Positions 31,681 through 43,226 of a stretch of DNA of 64,000 nt are shown one piece after another; within the stretch, counting starts at the first letter, position 1, and every line of letters begins with the position of its first letter. Below the pieces are notes generated by a model, which was not told where the DNA came from, searched no databases, and saw only the letters and a list, made by a program, of their open reading frames with translations. A program made the translations under genes and the position numbers. Origin of the DNA: Fulvia fulva (Eukaryota > Ascomycota > Dothideomycetes > Mycosphaerellales > Mycosphaerellaceae); contig NC_063016.1 in NCBI RefSeq assembly GCF_020509005.1, forward strand, positions 2,666,001-2,730,000, read 5' to 3'.

Positions 31681-33612
31681 CTATTTCTTGCCCCGTCCTT
31701 TAGCATTAAGACTCTTCAACGGATCCAACCCCTTGCCCTTGGCGAGCCTGCCCTTCCCCCTCCCCTTATTCACCGCCCTCGCCTTCCTTATCCGATTCTC
31801 CCTCTCCTTCCTCATCCAAACAAACCCCACATCCTTACTCACCGCCGCTTTTCCACCACTCGGTAGGAGATAATCAGGCACATGCTTCAGATGCGGCTGC
31901 TGCCTCACCGCATGGCTCTCGGTATCATGTCTCAAATGCCTCAAGTCCTCCGGATTCTCCTCGAAGTGACGCTTCAGCTTTTCAGACTTGATGAGCTCAT
32001 TTCGCAGTTCTTTGGTTCTGGCTTCTCGGACCGCGATGCGAGTGACGGAGCGGAGAGCGTCTGCTAGTCGATATCGGAAGCCTTCGAGCTTTGCCCAGTC
32101 TAGACCCCATTCTTTGATTTCGCTGCCTTTGTCGGCTTGCTTTTGCTTGATCTTCTCGAGCACTTTCTCGTCTTTCTCGCATTGGGGTATGCTGGTTGGT
32201 TTGTGCTTTCTGTAGTGTTCCTGGGGAACGTAGAAGGTTAGTGCCATGCCGGACTGTCCCGCGCGAGCTGTGCGGCCAATGCGGTGCGTGTAAGATTTCG
32301 AGGTTGTGGGTAGGTCGAAGTTGAGCACGCAGGTCACGTAGCGGAAGTCGATACCACGCGAGACACCATACTCGCGGTCATTGCGAGGTTTGCGTTCCTT
32401 CTTCGCGGGTCGTTGTACAGCAGGTGCAGCAGTATCCTCTTCACCGTCCTCTGCTCCCGCCTCGACATCGTCTGCCATACCCTCCCAGATTTCTTCTTCT
32501 TCCTCTTCCTTCTTCTCTTCCTTTTCTAGCCTTCGTCTCTTCCTGTGGGCATTCTTAGCCTCCTCGATGCCCACCACCCCTCCTTCATCCGCAGCAATGA
32601 TGATATCGTAGACACCGCGATTGAACTCTTCCACCACATGTAATCTGCTGTTAACAGGTAACTCCGAATTCAACACACAACTCCTGATGCCAAACTGCTC
32701 CAGAAACAGCTTGATGCGGTAGCAACGGTCGATGTCTGCAACAAAGATGATGACCTTGCCCTTGATGAGCTGCAGCTTGAAGATAGCATAGATGAGCAGG
32801 AACTTCTCGTCCTCGGCAGTCCGAACAGTGTACTGTGCCAGTGTCGGTTTCTCAGCAGCCTCTTCACTCGATAAATCCAGAACCTCCGGTCCAGCTCCCT
32901 CTTCCTTGCCGAAGAACAGACTCGATAGGGTATCCACTTCTGTGCGCATGGTCGCAGACACCATCATCTTCTGCACGCCGGCCGGGAGAGAAGTGGCAAT
33001 GCTCTTGAGGTCATCCTCGTAGCCATAGCTCAGCACGAGATCTGCCTCGTCGATGATCAAATGCTTGACCTCATCCAGATTCAGTGTCTCATCATTCGAC
33101 CACTGCACGGCTCTTGCTGGTGTGGCGACGACGATGTCCGGCTTCTCTGCCAGTCTCGCCTTGGTAACTGCAGCATCTTCCTTCCTGGTGATGTTTTCGC
33201 AACGAATGTCGCCGGCGCAGAAAGAAGTGAAGTCCTTGACGGTAGTCGCTACTTGTGTCGCAAGTTCTTTGGTCGGAACGAGGATCAAAGCTGATGTTGT
33301 CTTCGAGCGCTTGTTTGCTGCTTTTCGCTGCAAGATGTTGTGAAGTGTTGGGAGGAGGTATGCGAGCGTCTTGCCAGAGCCTGTTTTTGCACGTGCAAGT
33401 ATGTCCTTGCCTTCAATCGCAAGAGGTATCGCCTTGATCTGTACGGGTGTGGGAGCTGAGAACTTGGATTTGTTCACTGCTTGGAGCAGTCGAGAGTCGA
33501 GGTTCAGCGTCGCGAAGGTTGCCTTGGTCGCTTTCGTGGACGTTGCTTTCGAATTATCTTCCCCGTCGACGGGTTCGGGGATATCCTGGGCATTTAGCTT
33601 TCTCTTGGCCAT
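31681..33612 (-). CDS. DBP9: ATP-dependent RNA helicase DBP9
   Basis: DBP9 is a nucleolar DEAD-box helicase needed for 60S ribosomal subunit assembly. The 643-residue protein is intact and single-exon. Motifs in order: Q motif SAPTPVQIKAIP, motif I ARAKTGSGKT, Ia PTKELATQV, GG-equivalent VATPARAV, motif II DEAD (IDEADLVLSYGYEDDL), motif III SATMRT, motif IV VIIFVADIDRCYRIK, and motif VI HRIGRTARAGQSG. The DBP9-specific acidic insertion between motifs IV and V (a run of Glu/Lys residues followed by REYGVSRGIDF) is present, and the C-terminus is Lys/Arg-rich. The ATG at 33612 begins MAKRKLNAQD; an open extension to 33822 looks non-coding. Confidence 0.95.
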   Translation of the reverse strand: MAKRKLNAQDIPEPVDGEDNSKATSTKATKATFATLNLDSRLLQAVNKSKFSAPTPVQIKAIPLAIEGKDILARAKTGSGKTLAYLLPTLHNILQRKAANKRSKTTSALILVPTKELATQVATTVKDFTSFCAGDIRCENITRKEDAAVTKARLAEKPDIVVATPARAVQWSNDETLNLDEVKHLIIDEADLVLSYGYEDDLKSIATSLPAGVQKMMVSATMRTEVDTLSSLFFGKEEGAGPEVLDLSSEEAAEKPTLAQYTVRTAEDEKFLLIYAIFKLQLIKGKVIIFVADIDRCYRIKLFLEQFGIRSCVLNSELPVNSRLHVVEEFNRGVYDIIIAADEGGVVGIEEAKNAHRKRRRLEKEEKKEEEEEEIWEGMADDVEAGAEDGEEDTAAPAVQRPAKKERKPRNDREYGVSRGIDFRYVTCVLNFDLPTTSKSYTHRIGRTARAGQSGMALTFYVPQEHYRKHKPTSIPQCEKDEKVLEKIKQKQADKGSEIKEWGLDWAKLEGFRYRLADALRSVTRIAVREARTKELRNELIKSEKLKRHFEENPEDLRHLRHDTESHAVRQQPHLKHVPDYLLPSGGKAAVSKDVGFVWMRKERENRIRKARAVNKGRGKGRLAKGKGLDPLKSLNAKGRGKK

Positions 33613-34650
33613 TGCGGTACTGTTGAGTGAGTTGTTATTATGAAAGTGTTCTGTATAGGTAGCATCTTCAACAACTTGATCGCGAGGATGAAATTTTGGC
33701 GTGTTCGGCTCAAGCGGACCGAAGTCCGAAAGCATCAAAAACATGCCCGAACGCTTGAACACGACCAAAGACACAACCGAGAGCTGAATCGTACAAGGCT
33801 GTCCTCTGAGCATGACCTCCACGGGCGCTGATAAGACGACACAGGGTTCATGTGTACGTTTGGTATCGATTCAGTAGCTACCCTTCACTACATACGAGCT
33901 TTGATGCACAACCGCAGCCAATTCAGGAAGGCACTCTCGCAGGCCGATGGTTAGACGAAGAGGTCAACGATTGGCACAGATTCCTTGCACACTACTTGAA
34001 GTCAACAAGTCTAGAACAAAGACTATGAAGAAGGTCATGTCTGAATTGCATGGGCCTACCGCCCCAGGGCCCCAGACGGCACTGACTGGCTCTGCCATCA
34101 TGCTGTGCGGAACTCCGTGTGAATCCAGACCACCCTAGCGTGTTACAGGCGGCCAGGGCTCCGTGCCGCTTTCACTGCTTCCATCCACTCTCACGCGAGC
34201 TCTCTCCTCGACATGCATCTCTCCCCATGTGCATTTGTGACTGATTACGTGCTACGCGGTGGCGGCGGAGCGCCTCTTAAACCTGGTGGTTCGAATTCCC
34301 CGGCGTGCTCCCGCCATCGCTCTCCCCGATCTTAGAGGGTGTGACCGACTTTCTAGGACCTCGTTGATCGGTCTACGTTCGAGCCAGGTAAAAGGGTCAG
34401 CCGACATCTCGCGTATCATGCCCAGCTGCAGGTTCTTGCATCGGCTTTCTGGAGCCAGTGAAAAGGGCGGCCGTAAGCTGTATTGAACAGGCGTTACATT
34501 CGCTAAAAGGCGTCGTGCGGTGACGATGGACCTATCACACATCAGGTGGCCCGTGAAGATCTCTCAGAATCGCCACACAGTATGATGTGTGTAGGATCTA
34601 CTGTACCAGATGTCGGTCGTGTTTAGATGCATCCGTTGTGGTCATCTCGC
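33613..34650. other. Gene-free stretch
   Basis: Contains the DBP9 promoter. A GC-rich imperfect inverted repeat (ggcggagcgcc and ggcgtgctcccgcc) flanks a ggttcgaattcc tract near 34265-34315, but no tRNA fold could be drawn. Nothing else was seen. Confidence 0.35.
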
Positions 34651-35262
34651 TCAGGCTGGTCCGCTAAACATCTTCGCCTCAAGAGCGAAGCTTGGTCTCG
34701 TGCTCCTTGCTCTCGTCTGCTCGGAGGGTCTGTTACCATCCAGACTTAGCCTTGCGAATCCTGCAGCCATGGGTGAATACCCCGGAGAGAAAGGTCGAAT
34801 CTCTGGAGTCGCGGATCCCGAGGTTCGGACGCTTTCATCAGATCCTCTTGGCATGGTCGGCATGCGACCAGATGGCGGTACTGAGGAGGCTGATGATTTT
34901 CGCCCAGGAGAGCTGGAGTCAGATGCAGTGCGAGCGGGTGTGCGATAGCATGATTGCGGGAGCAATGTCGAGGATCCAGGCTCGTCATCTTCGCTGTCCC
35001 CGTTGGCGAAGGCTTGTTGAATGACCTGTATAACTTCAGATGGTCTTCGTGATTTTCGAACGTCGGATACTGTAGTGATCCTTGGAGAGGTATGTTGAGG
35101 AGAGCCTGGCTGACTGGGCGGAGGCGTCATATTCTCGGCGGATTGAACAGGTGTCTTGCCTCGAGATCGTCTTTGGCGACTTTTCGAGCAAGAAGTGGAG
35201 TGGTCCAAAATATCGGGCGTCTGGTCGCCACAGCTGCAGACAGCCGCCGGAGAGTCTTGCAT
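34651..35262 (-). CDS. Hypothetical Ser/Pro-rich protein
   Basis: This 203-residue ORF starts with an ATG at 35262. The composition is that of a disordered fungal protein: Ser, Pro, Thr and Arg are abundant (TPPPSQPGSPQHTSPR, SPGRKSSASSVPPSGR). The N-terminus has a few Cys (VCSCGDQTP, TSCSK). A short helix-like block SEVIQVIQQAFANGDSEDD sits in the middle, and the end has MAAGFARLSLDGNRPS. No family was recognised. The plus strand has shorter competing frames with a less protein-like composition. Confidence 0.45.
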   Translation of the reverse strand: MQDSPAAVCSCGDQTPDILDHSTSCSKSRQRRSRGKTPVQSAENMTPPPSQPGSPQHTSPRITTVSDVRKSRRPSEVIQVIQQAFANGDSEDDEPGSSTLLPQSCYRTPARTASDSSSPGRKSSASSVPPSGRMPTMPRGSDESVRTSGSATPEIRPFSPGYSPMAAGFARLSLDGNRPSEQTRARSTRPSFALEAKMFSGPA

Positions 35263-37156
35263 GGTGTTATGTATCCTCGTGAATATTCCAGGTCCCAGGA
35301 GTGATAGTCCGAAGTAGAGTGACGCTCAAGAGATGAGTCCGGCGTATAGCAGTCCCCTCTTATGCTACTTTGAGGTTGGGAGTTCCGCCCACTTGGTTGA
35401 TGGAGAGAAGTCTCGTTCTGTGTTCTGAGCTTGTGAAATTTGATATTGAAGCAACAACAGAGCTCAAAAGTCCAGACGACGTATTTCGAGTTACACCTTC
35501 CTGCCCGATATGGAGAGTATGCGACTGACTGAAACCTGAAAGCTTGCTACCGGGCAGAGTGTAGGTTAGACTGAAGGGTCCCAGAGGTTTGTTTTGGCCG
35601 AGAGTCAGTGGTCATACCGATCAGCGAGCGTGAAGAAGTCTGAACAGTGTAGTATGGCAGAGTCGTCGATGCGAGAGAACAAGCAGGCAGAAGATGCTTG
35701 GTCTGCCAACTGACCTATACGCCTCCCCGAGAGCACGTACCGTATCATCAACAGGTAGGAGGACACATCTTGTTCGGGCACGCGCGGAGCTGCACCACGC
35801 GTACACACGCCCCACAAGCATATATGCTGTACATTCACCGGAGCTGCTAGACAGAGGCACAATCCCCGGTCATCGACAAGTAACGTTCAGAATCGGGGTG
35901 GTGTTGGGTGGTGGTGCAGGTTGCAGTGCTGTTCAGATCGAGCCGTGCAGGCCCTCGGGCTCGATTGCCACGGCCAGACGTGTCGCGTGGCTGCAAGCGC
36001 TAGACCTGTTTAGACCGCCATGACAGGGTTCTGGGTGTGTGGGGTCAGAGCGATCGATCGCGACTTCTGTTTCTGCTGTCTACCTACATAGGCACCTCCT
36101 ACTTTACGCCTTGACTTGCTGCTGACTTGCGAAATGGCTGCCACTACGCTCTCGCCGAGTCACGCAGAAGTTCGGTCGCCATGTCGTTCCCAGGAGACCT
36201 CAGGAGACGTACCAACACTTTGCTCTACCTTCTCGTCGTCGGGCACCTACTGAGTCGCTGTCGCAAACGCTCGAAGATACAGATCGATCGAGCATTCTGA
36301 ACTTCACTACTGCGATCAGACTTCGTGCAAGCGCATCACTGCGGCAGCGTGCGGACACCGAATTTGCTCAATATCCCAATGGAGGAAATGCTGAATCTAG
36401 CAGTTCGTGATGCGGCTCTCGCGCACCTCTTCTCAGTACACGATGCTATGCAGCCGCCACGATGTCGCCAACTGTAGCTTTGCTCCTAGCAAAAGCACGC
36501 CGTGAGCCAATTGGAAGCCGCATCGCCAGCGCAGGATCTATGGTACTATGGCTATCTTGGGCGAGATTTCTCGGGGACGTACATGCTCAAAATGCTCTTT
36601 ACTGGCGGGTCCGATGGCTAAGGGTGACATACATTAGGCGACTGTCCTACGCATCGAGCTCATGATACGCTAGAGGCTCTCATTTCACTGCAAGGAGAAC
36701 GCTCGGACATGCCCGGTCGTCGCGAACTTGTACCCCGAGGTCACTCGCGAGTTCTTGGCGAGTCTCTTGTTGCACTGCACAAACGAGGTCCTCTGTGCCC
36801 GTCACTGCTAAGGCGTGCATGCTTCCCAGGAGGCGACGATAACCTCGCATACATCTGCAGGCAGAACGTGCACACATCAGGTTCCGAGTCTTACAGAGGA
36901 TTCGGACCATCGGAGTACGGGATGAGTACACGAGCTACATAACTTGCGCTACAAAGCATTTCATCTTCCAAGCGGTCCGTCGCGAATGTCAAACGAGGGT
37001 GCGGTAGGTAAAGCCGTAAAGTAAGCTGCATTTTCAAACAGAAATACGGAGCCTGCCGTAGAATGATCGTCGTGGCAAAAAGCGATGCGCGGATGAAATG
37101 TCTGGTGTTCGATCGTTCTGATCTTGGAGACGGCAGGATGAGCCTCAGGCTGGACC
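35263..37156. other. Gene-free stretch
   Basis: Nearly 1.9 kb with only short ORFs on both strands and no repeat or RNA gene that I can recognise. Confidence 0.4.
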
Positions 37157-38778
37157 CTACATTGTAGTGGAATCTCGCCGATTCTGGAATGGTGGTGCAG
37201 CGCCTGTCTTCCTCCGCGAACGACGCCGACCTCCAACAGGCGGTGGTACAGGCATAGGACCGTACAGCTTGACCTCTGCCAATGCTTCGTCAATATCCTT
37301 CGATTGGTCGTGTACCAGAACTTCCGCAAGGAAGATTGGCGTTGTGATGAGTTGATTGCGGCTGAGCTCGATCTCGAAGACAGTAGGTGCTATGCCGCAG
37401 GTAACTGCATAGGTACCATCATTGCCATGCTGCAGAAGCAGATCGGGATTGCGTTTGGACATGGTAGCACTGGTGAACTGCATGCCAGAGCCATAAAAGT
37501 CAAAATGGAATACCTTCGCCTCAGCTCGCATGCGGGAGATGAGGCGCACCAGCCTTGTGGTGATTTTTTCTACCAGAACTTGAGTGATCTTATAGGTGAA
37601 GCCTATGCGCCAGACCGGCATAAGATCTCTGATCACATCATTCGCGACCTGTGTGGCGAAGGTCTTGACAAATGCTTGGTACTCTGGTGCGCGCTGTATG
37701 TCTGGAACGAAGCTTGCACGTCGCTCGACGAGCATCTGGCGGAGGGCCAAATTGTCTGCATCGTAGGTATGGGCAATTGTCTCATCTATCCACGCATCGC
37801 GGAACGCTGGCGCAGACCACGACGGCGCTTTGTCTAGGACAGGCACGCTAAGGATGTAGGTGGAGACCTGACGCCAGACCAGGCCGGTAACCAGAGCGAC
37901 ATGCAAGTCTGACCGCTTGAGTATGTACGCAGCGGCTTCGCGGGAGCCCATATGTGCGATCACCAAGTCAAGGAAAGCTCGGTCAGCTTGCGGTCCAGCC
38001 GTGGTAGTACTGACGTTGATCAGGACGTATTCGCAGCATATCTTCTCAACGTCTGAAGTGATGCCGCGAATAAGTTCTCGGTAGCCCATGACATTGCGCT
38101 CAGGGGACAGGTTTTGTTGCATGGTCGGTGCTTGCGGCGGGATGTACACTGGCCGCGGAGGAACATTGTGGTCTGGTCGAGCATAGGTGTTGTTGTTGCT
38201 GTGGGCACTGAAGCGCTCAAAGCTGAGATCTTGCGGCATTCGAGCTGTCGCTGATGCCACAGGTACATACAGAGGCTCCGGCGCAAATGGGTTGACAATC
38301 TGTGGTGGGGATGGGTCAAAGGTGTATATGGCTGAGTTCCTAGCTGGGACCAATGTCCATGCTGGCGAGCGTAGAGCCAGTTCGGTCCTGTCTCCATTGT
38401 ATGTGGTAGGACAATGCTGCTGTTGATCACCAGGAGTAGTGTACAGCCTTCCACGAGGTCCTCCAAAAATGACCGTTTCCATCGGCGTCGACTGCTGGAC
38501 AAGCTCTCGGAGACTGCCAGCACGCTCACGCTTATCTACAGGCGTAGTCACCAGGACACTGATATCGTTAGCTATGCTGTAACCACGATGGCAATGCCCG
38601 ATACTGACCCTCCATCTCGCTCGTCGGAAGAAGACGTTGATGCTGTTGAAGCGCGGGATGCCGCCTTCATCTCTTGTCCGATCGCGCCAAAAGGGTGCGC
38701 TCTGGCTGTGGTGTCGTTGTCATCCGACACAGCAGTCTTGTCCGTGGCGCCGCCTGCGCTGAGCTGCTGTACGGTCAT
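37157..38778 (-). CDS. Hypothetical 523-residue protein
   Basis: Two exons (38778-38609 and 38558-37157) are joined by a 50-base intron with donor GTCAGT, branch-like GCTAAC and acceptor TCAG; this supplies an ATG, which the long 3' frame lacks. I do not recognise the family. The N-terminal 200 residues are polar and disordered. From about residue 205 the sequence looks folded: MGYRELIRGITSDVEKIC, DRAFLDLVIAHMGSREAAAY and WIDETIAHTYDADNLALRQM. The stretch FKTFATQVANDVIRDL-like (VKTFATQVANDVIRDLM) is followed by TYKITQVLVEKITTRLVRL. The C-terminus is basic (GGRRRSRRKTG), a possible nuclear signal. Role unknown. Confidence 0.65.
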
Positions 38779-39793
38779 GGCGCTTGTTATGCGCTTCCTG
38801 GCACCACCCTTCGCGTCCTCCGTCGTTTGCTCAGGTTCTCTACGATGATCTGTAGAGGCTGATGATGGTTACGAGAGCTGCAGTGCAGAAAGCGGACTCC
38901 ACGAAGAGAAAAGGTGGAAAGATCACCTATGATAGTGATTCCACCTCAAGCACCTACCGCGTGAGCTTTGCCTATTGTTCTCATTCACTTGCTCATTGAC
39001 ATCTGCGCGACCGAGATCGGCTCCTGTCTGTAGCATCAGCCGGCCAGGTATTCTGCAGCATCAATGGTGTCCATCCGTGCTCCATTGTCACTTCGCTGAC
39101 TCTTGGCATTCATGGCCGCGGGAATCTTGTGTCCCAATGTCCCAATAGCCTCGTCTTCCTCGTTGTGGCGGACAGGCCATCTTCCTCTGACTCTTTACTT
39201 GCTGCCTGAATGCAGCGATGTATCATGGCAGATACGACACCATGGGTACTGTGAGGGCGTGGTGTCGTCGGGCGAAATTCTGACGCGTGAAGTGGAGGCT
39301 CTGGGGCCGGAAAGGGCTGCCGAGTCCCGACTTGCTTTCGGCTGAGGTTGCCTTCCATTCGCCCTGGCAGTCGACTTCAGAACTTGACGTTCTCGTCCTT
39401 TGCTTCGTCTACGCGCACACAATTCGTTACATGATGCCTCCGTGCTGCCAGCTGGGGGGTTTTCATCACGGGACTGTGTTCGACGTTTCTTCCCACGTTG
39501 CACGACGTATCGCAGGAGGCACCAGTGCATTGCTCTTGCCTCCGTCAGGGTGAAGATGCGAGGGTGCTGCAGGACCTCCGCAAGCGCAGGATCAAAACAC
39601 GCAAGATCATACGTCGTCAAGCTCACGGCTTTCGTGCGACACTATAGTAGAAATGTAGGTTCCTTGGCTTGCAGTGCAGATCAATGGCTGGAGATGGCTA
39701 TCTTGTATCTAGCTGGACTTTACTTCTCGACCGTTTGCTTCATGGGCCTGATCTGACCCGATCCCCACCGACATCAGTAGCAGCATCAGCATC
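38779..39793. other. Divergent intergenic region
   Basis: Lies between the starts of the 523-residue protein gene (minus) and the permease gene (plus), so it should hold both promoters. No coding signal was recognised. Confidence 0.35.
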
Positions 39794-41505
39794 ATGGCGG
39801 CTTCGGAGAACGAGAAGCATGCAAACTATACTACTCAGGGAGACGCAGACAGCAGCGCATCACAGGAGGCTTCGAGCGATGTGATTGCGCAAACAAGAGT
39901 CCAGGTATGACATCGCTTCGTTGATCACCAAGCACACTCTAACGGCCTCTGTATCAGCGCGTCTTCAACTCGGTCCAGTTCTTCTTGCTCTCAATCGCAT
40001 TCATGAGCTCGTGGGAGTCGATCGCAGGCAACTTGTATACTGTCTTCTACAACGGCGGTCCTCAAACCCTGGTATGGGGCTTCCTGCTGGTATGGTGCGG
40101 CGCGATGAGCCAAGCTGCAAGTATGGCAGAGATGGCCAGTGTTCAGCCCATAGCTGGTGCGATGTACCACTGGACATACGCACTGGCGCCTCGAAGCATG
40201 CGGCGCTTCGCGACATGGATTCAAGCCTGGCTTACATGGGCGGGCTGGATCTCCATGACGGTTGGCATCGCTAACAGCACGGCATCTTGGATTACTTCAA
40301 TTGTGCAGCTGAATTACCCCGACTATAGCTCCAAGCTGTGGCACACGACATTGATGGTCTGGGCCATGATCGCGATCTGGGTCTCTTTCAACCTGTTCAA
40401 GTTCGGCAGATGGGTTCCGTGGATAGAATCTGCGGCTGGCTTCCTTCACATTGTTCTATTCATCACATTCAGCATCACTTTGCTAGTGCTTTCGCCCAAG
40501 CATACCGTCGACTTTGTCTTCCTTAGTCGAGTTGATTCTAGGACAACGTCTGGCTGGCAGAACAGCTTCATCAGCTGGAATCTGGGCTTGCAAACGTCGG
40601 TGTGGGCGTTCGTAGGTGAGTTTTCTCCCTTCTAATTCGAGACGATGACATTAACCTTACACTTCCGTGCAGGCTTTGATGCTGCTGTCCACCTGAGCGA
40701 GGAAGTTCAACGACCTGCAAGCACCGTCCCAAAGGTCATGTTCTTTACAAATCTGCTGAACGGACTCATGGCGTGGCTTTGGATCATCGTCATTTTGTAC
40801 TGCATGGGCGACCCGAGCGACGCCTTGCAGTACCCTCAGCCCATGCTAGCGGTATTGCTAAACGCGTCAGGGTCGACGAGGGCGGCCGCGGCCATGGGCT
40901 CCCTCCTGGTCCTAATCAGCATGTGTGTTGGCATCGTGAACGTTGCGTCAATGTCTCGTTTGACCTGGAGTTGGGCTCGAGATGGCGGCTTCCCGAAAGT
41001 ACTTGCATACGTAGGTCGAGATAGAGCTGTGCTACTGGTTGAGTTCTACTGACACACTTCCCAGGTCGATTCCCAGAAGCGGGTGCCAGCGCGCGCGGTC
41101 CTCTTTTCGGTGGGATCCGTCATTCTGCTCACTTTCATCAATTTTGGCAGCTCTTTGGCACTTCAAGTCTTCGTGTCACTCTCGACCGTGGCAATGTATC
41201 TGAGCTACTTCATTGCCATCCTCATGATGTTGCTTAGACGGCTATCGTCAACGCCCCCGGAACGCGGACCTTGGAGCATGGGCAGATTTGGGTTGCCAGT
41301 CAACATTTTCGCGCTGGTCTATACAGCTTACATCATAATATGGCTGCCCTTCCCGACAACAATGTCGATCACGGGGGCCAATTTCAATTATGCATCACCG
41401 GTGCTGTTCTTTGTACTGCTGATAGCTTTGGGGCTGTGGATGGTGAAGAGGAAGAATTGGCCAGGCTTGAGGGAGGACATCATCGAGGTAGCGATTAACA
41501 AGTAG
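39794..41505 (+). CDS. APC-family amino acid/GABA/choline permease
   Basis: Four exons (39794-39904, 39958-40615, 40673-41010, 41065-41505) with introns of 53, 57 and 54 bases encode 515 residues. The protein is a plasma-membrane permease of the amino acid-polyamine-organocation superfamily, close to the fungal GABA/choline group. The N-terminal 40 residues are polar. The first helix region has FFLLSIAFMSSWESIAGNLY, then the conserved MAEMASVQPIAGAMYHWTYA and APRSMRRFATWIQAWLTW. Later marks are GFDAAVHLSEEVQRPASTVP, which spans an intron and is the family signature, and SRLTWSWARDGGFP. About twelve hydrophobic segments can be counted. The substrate cannot be assigned. The gene is intact. Confidence 0.88.
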
Positions 41506-41979
41506 GCACGGCAAGATGGCTCAACCGCGTGCTTTTTAACTGCCATGACTGCTTCGTATTCTGTCATCTTCTGGCACGGCACCAAGGGCCATTAACAAAG
41601 TCCATTGCCGACCGGATCTTTGTAACAACTGACACCTGATCTTTGCAGTCGGATTATCTGGATCACGGAGACAAGGCGCCCGCGAGCGCTTCACGTAGGT
41701 CGCTACAATTTATACATCTTCAGCACGCCGGGTGGTTTAAGCAATAGTATTTGGACGAAGGTAGGCGACGACGCGCTCGGCGGCGACGAGCTTCCGTCCA
41801 CAGCCTTTGTTGGCATAATTCTTCGGCTACACAGCGGTGTATATATACCGCACCTGAAGCGCCGAAGTTATGTTAGGAACACCTCGGTATCGATTACCTA
41901 CCATATGCAGACCTCATTACATTCGCTCGCGACTTGCTGACCTTTATCCTCTGAATTGCGCTTCAAGGAATTGCGCTTC
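41506..41979. other. Intergenic stretch
   Basis: Contains the promoter of the following secreted-protein gene. No other signal was seen. Confidence 0.3.
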
Positions 41980-42986
41980 ATGATTTTGGCACGGCTCAAG
42001 CAATGGACCGCCCTCGCGGCTATCTGCGCCAGCATCGCAACAGCGCAATCGTGTGGTACCTGCACGAACGACTCGCCGCAACCTATTGAGCGCGTCGAGG
42101 CGCCATGGGAATTGAAGGGAACAGTCTACTCCATCCTGCTGGTGCCATTGGAAGGTACCCTTACAGGTGACCTGCCAGTTAAGGCGTTCCCGCCGTTCGA
42201 ACGACATTATCCGGAAGCTATTCAAGGCGACTATGCTGGACTCGTCGGGATGATCCAGGTCATCCGCTACACGGAGAGTCCAGTCGGGCCGTATGATGAA
42301 TTGCTCTTGGTTCCAGGCTTCTTCAATAATGAGGTTCCAACTGAGGATGGGGACACCGAGAAGCAGATGCGTGTGAGAGTGTCCAGAATCTATGTTTCTC
42401 AGAAGTACACAGCGTGGAATGGAAGGAAGAGTGCGTCCATCTATCTCACATAAGATCCCGATAGAAGATGTGCAGAGCTGATACCTTCGTAGATTGGAAT
42501 ATCCCCAAACACCTGGCACAATTCGACTGGACGGAAGCCGACGACGGTACAGTAGGTGTCAAGATCTACCCCTTCGACACCACCGGCGACGCAAGCGAGT
42601 CCGCCCCAGCAGAAAAGCCCTGGTTCCAGTTCAAGTTCCGTTCCGGTCTGCTAGACGCCATCAACCTCCCAGTGACTACCGACATCTACAAGCTCGTTGG
42701 CATCAACGCTACGTTGCTGCAGCCACCACTTCCAGCAGGTAATGACTCCTGTGGTATTCTGACAGGGACCGACCGCTGGAAGGCGACCGTGCCGGGGCAA
42801 TATAGCGATTTCTCGAGCTTCGGGACTTTTGATCTTGACCAGGATGGAAGCGATGCTGGTGCTGATGGGAAGAATGCTGTGGGTGATGAGTACTTTGATA
42901 ATTTCTGGCCGGGGCTTGGAAGGTATAACTTGGGGTTGAAGATGGATCAGGCGACTATCACGTTCAGTGAGCCTGAAGTCTACTAA
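41980..42986 (+). CDS. Secreted fungal protein, acetoacetate decarboxylase-like fold suspected
   Basis: Two exons (41980-42430 and 42493-42986) joined by a 62-base intron encode 314 residues. The leader MILARLKQWTALAAICASIATA is a signal peptide. The mature part has APWELKGTVYSILLVPLEG, QVIRYTESPVGPYDELLLVP, SRIYVSQKYTAWNGRKNWNI (across the splice) and PKHLAQFDWTEA. These blocks match a common fungal family whose fold I believe is related to acetoacetate decarboxylase, although the catalytic Lys was not identified and enzymatic activity is doubtful. The start ATG was chosen because the upstream opening of the frame at 41956 is not an ATG. Confidence 0.7.
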
Positions 42987-43226
42987 GAATGGGCGTGAAG
43001 AATCAGTAGAAGCGGCTTAGCAGAATGCTTTTTAATGTGTATGAGATAGCGGTCGCTCGGGGGCCACTTGGATGTCCTGCACTTCGTCTAGTGGATGAAG
43101 CTGTATCCACGAGAAGCGCCCCATCCTCGATTCGCGCATTCGCTATCGACCATGCGACGTCCGAGCGCATATCCACTAGTCCGACGAAGCGCTCGGCGCC
43201 AGACCAGTCGCATGAAGAAGCTGCAC

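Noticed and set aside
34259..34320. tRNA-like tract ggttcgaattcc with flanking inverted repeat
   Set aside because: The T-loop has an extra base and no anticodon, D-arm or acceptor stem could be drawn.
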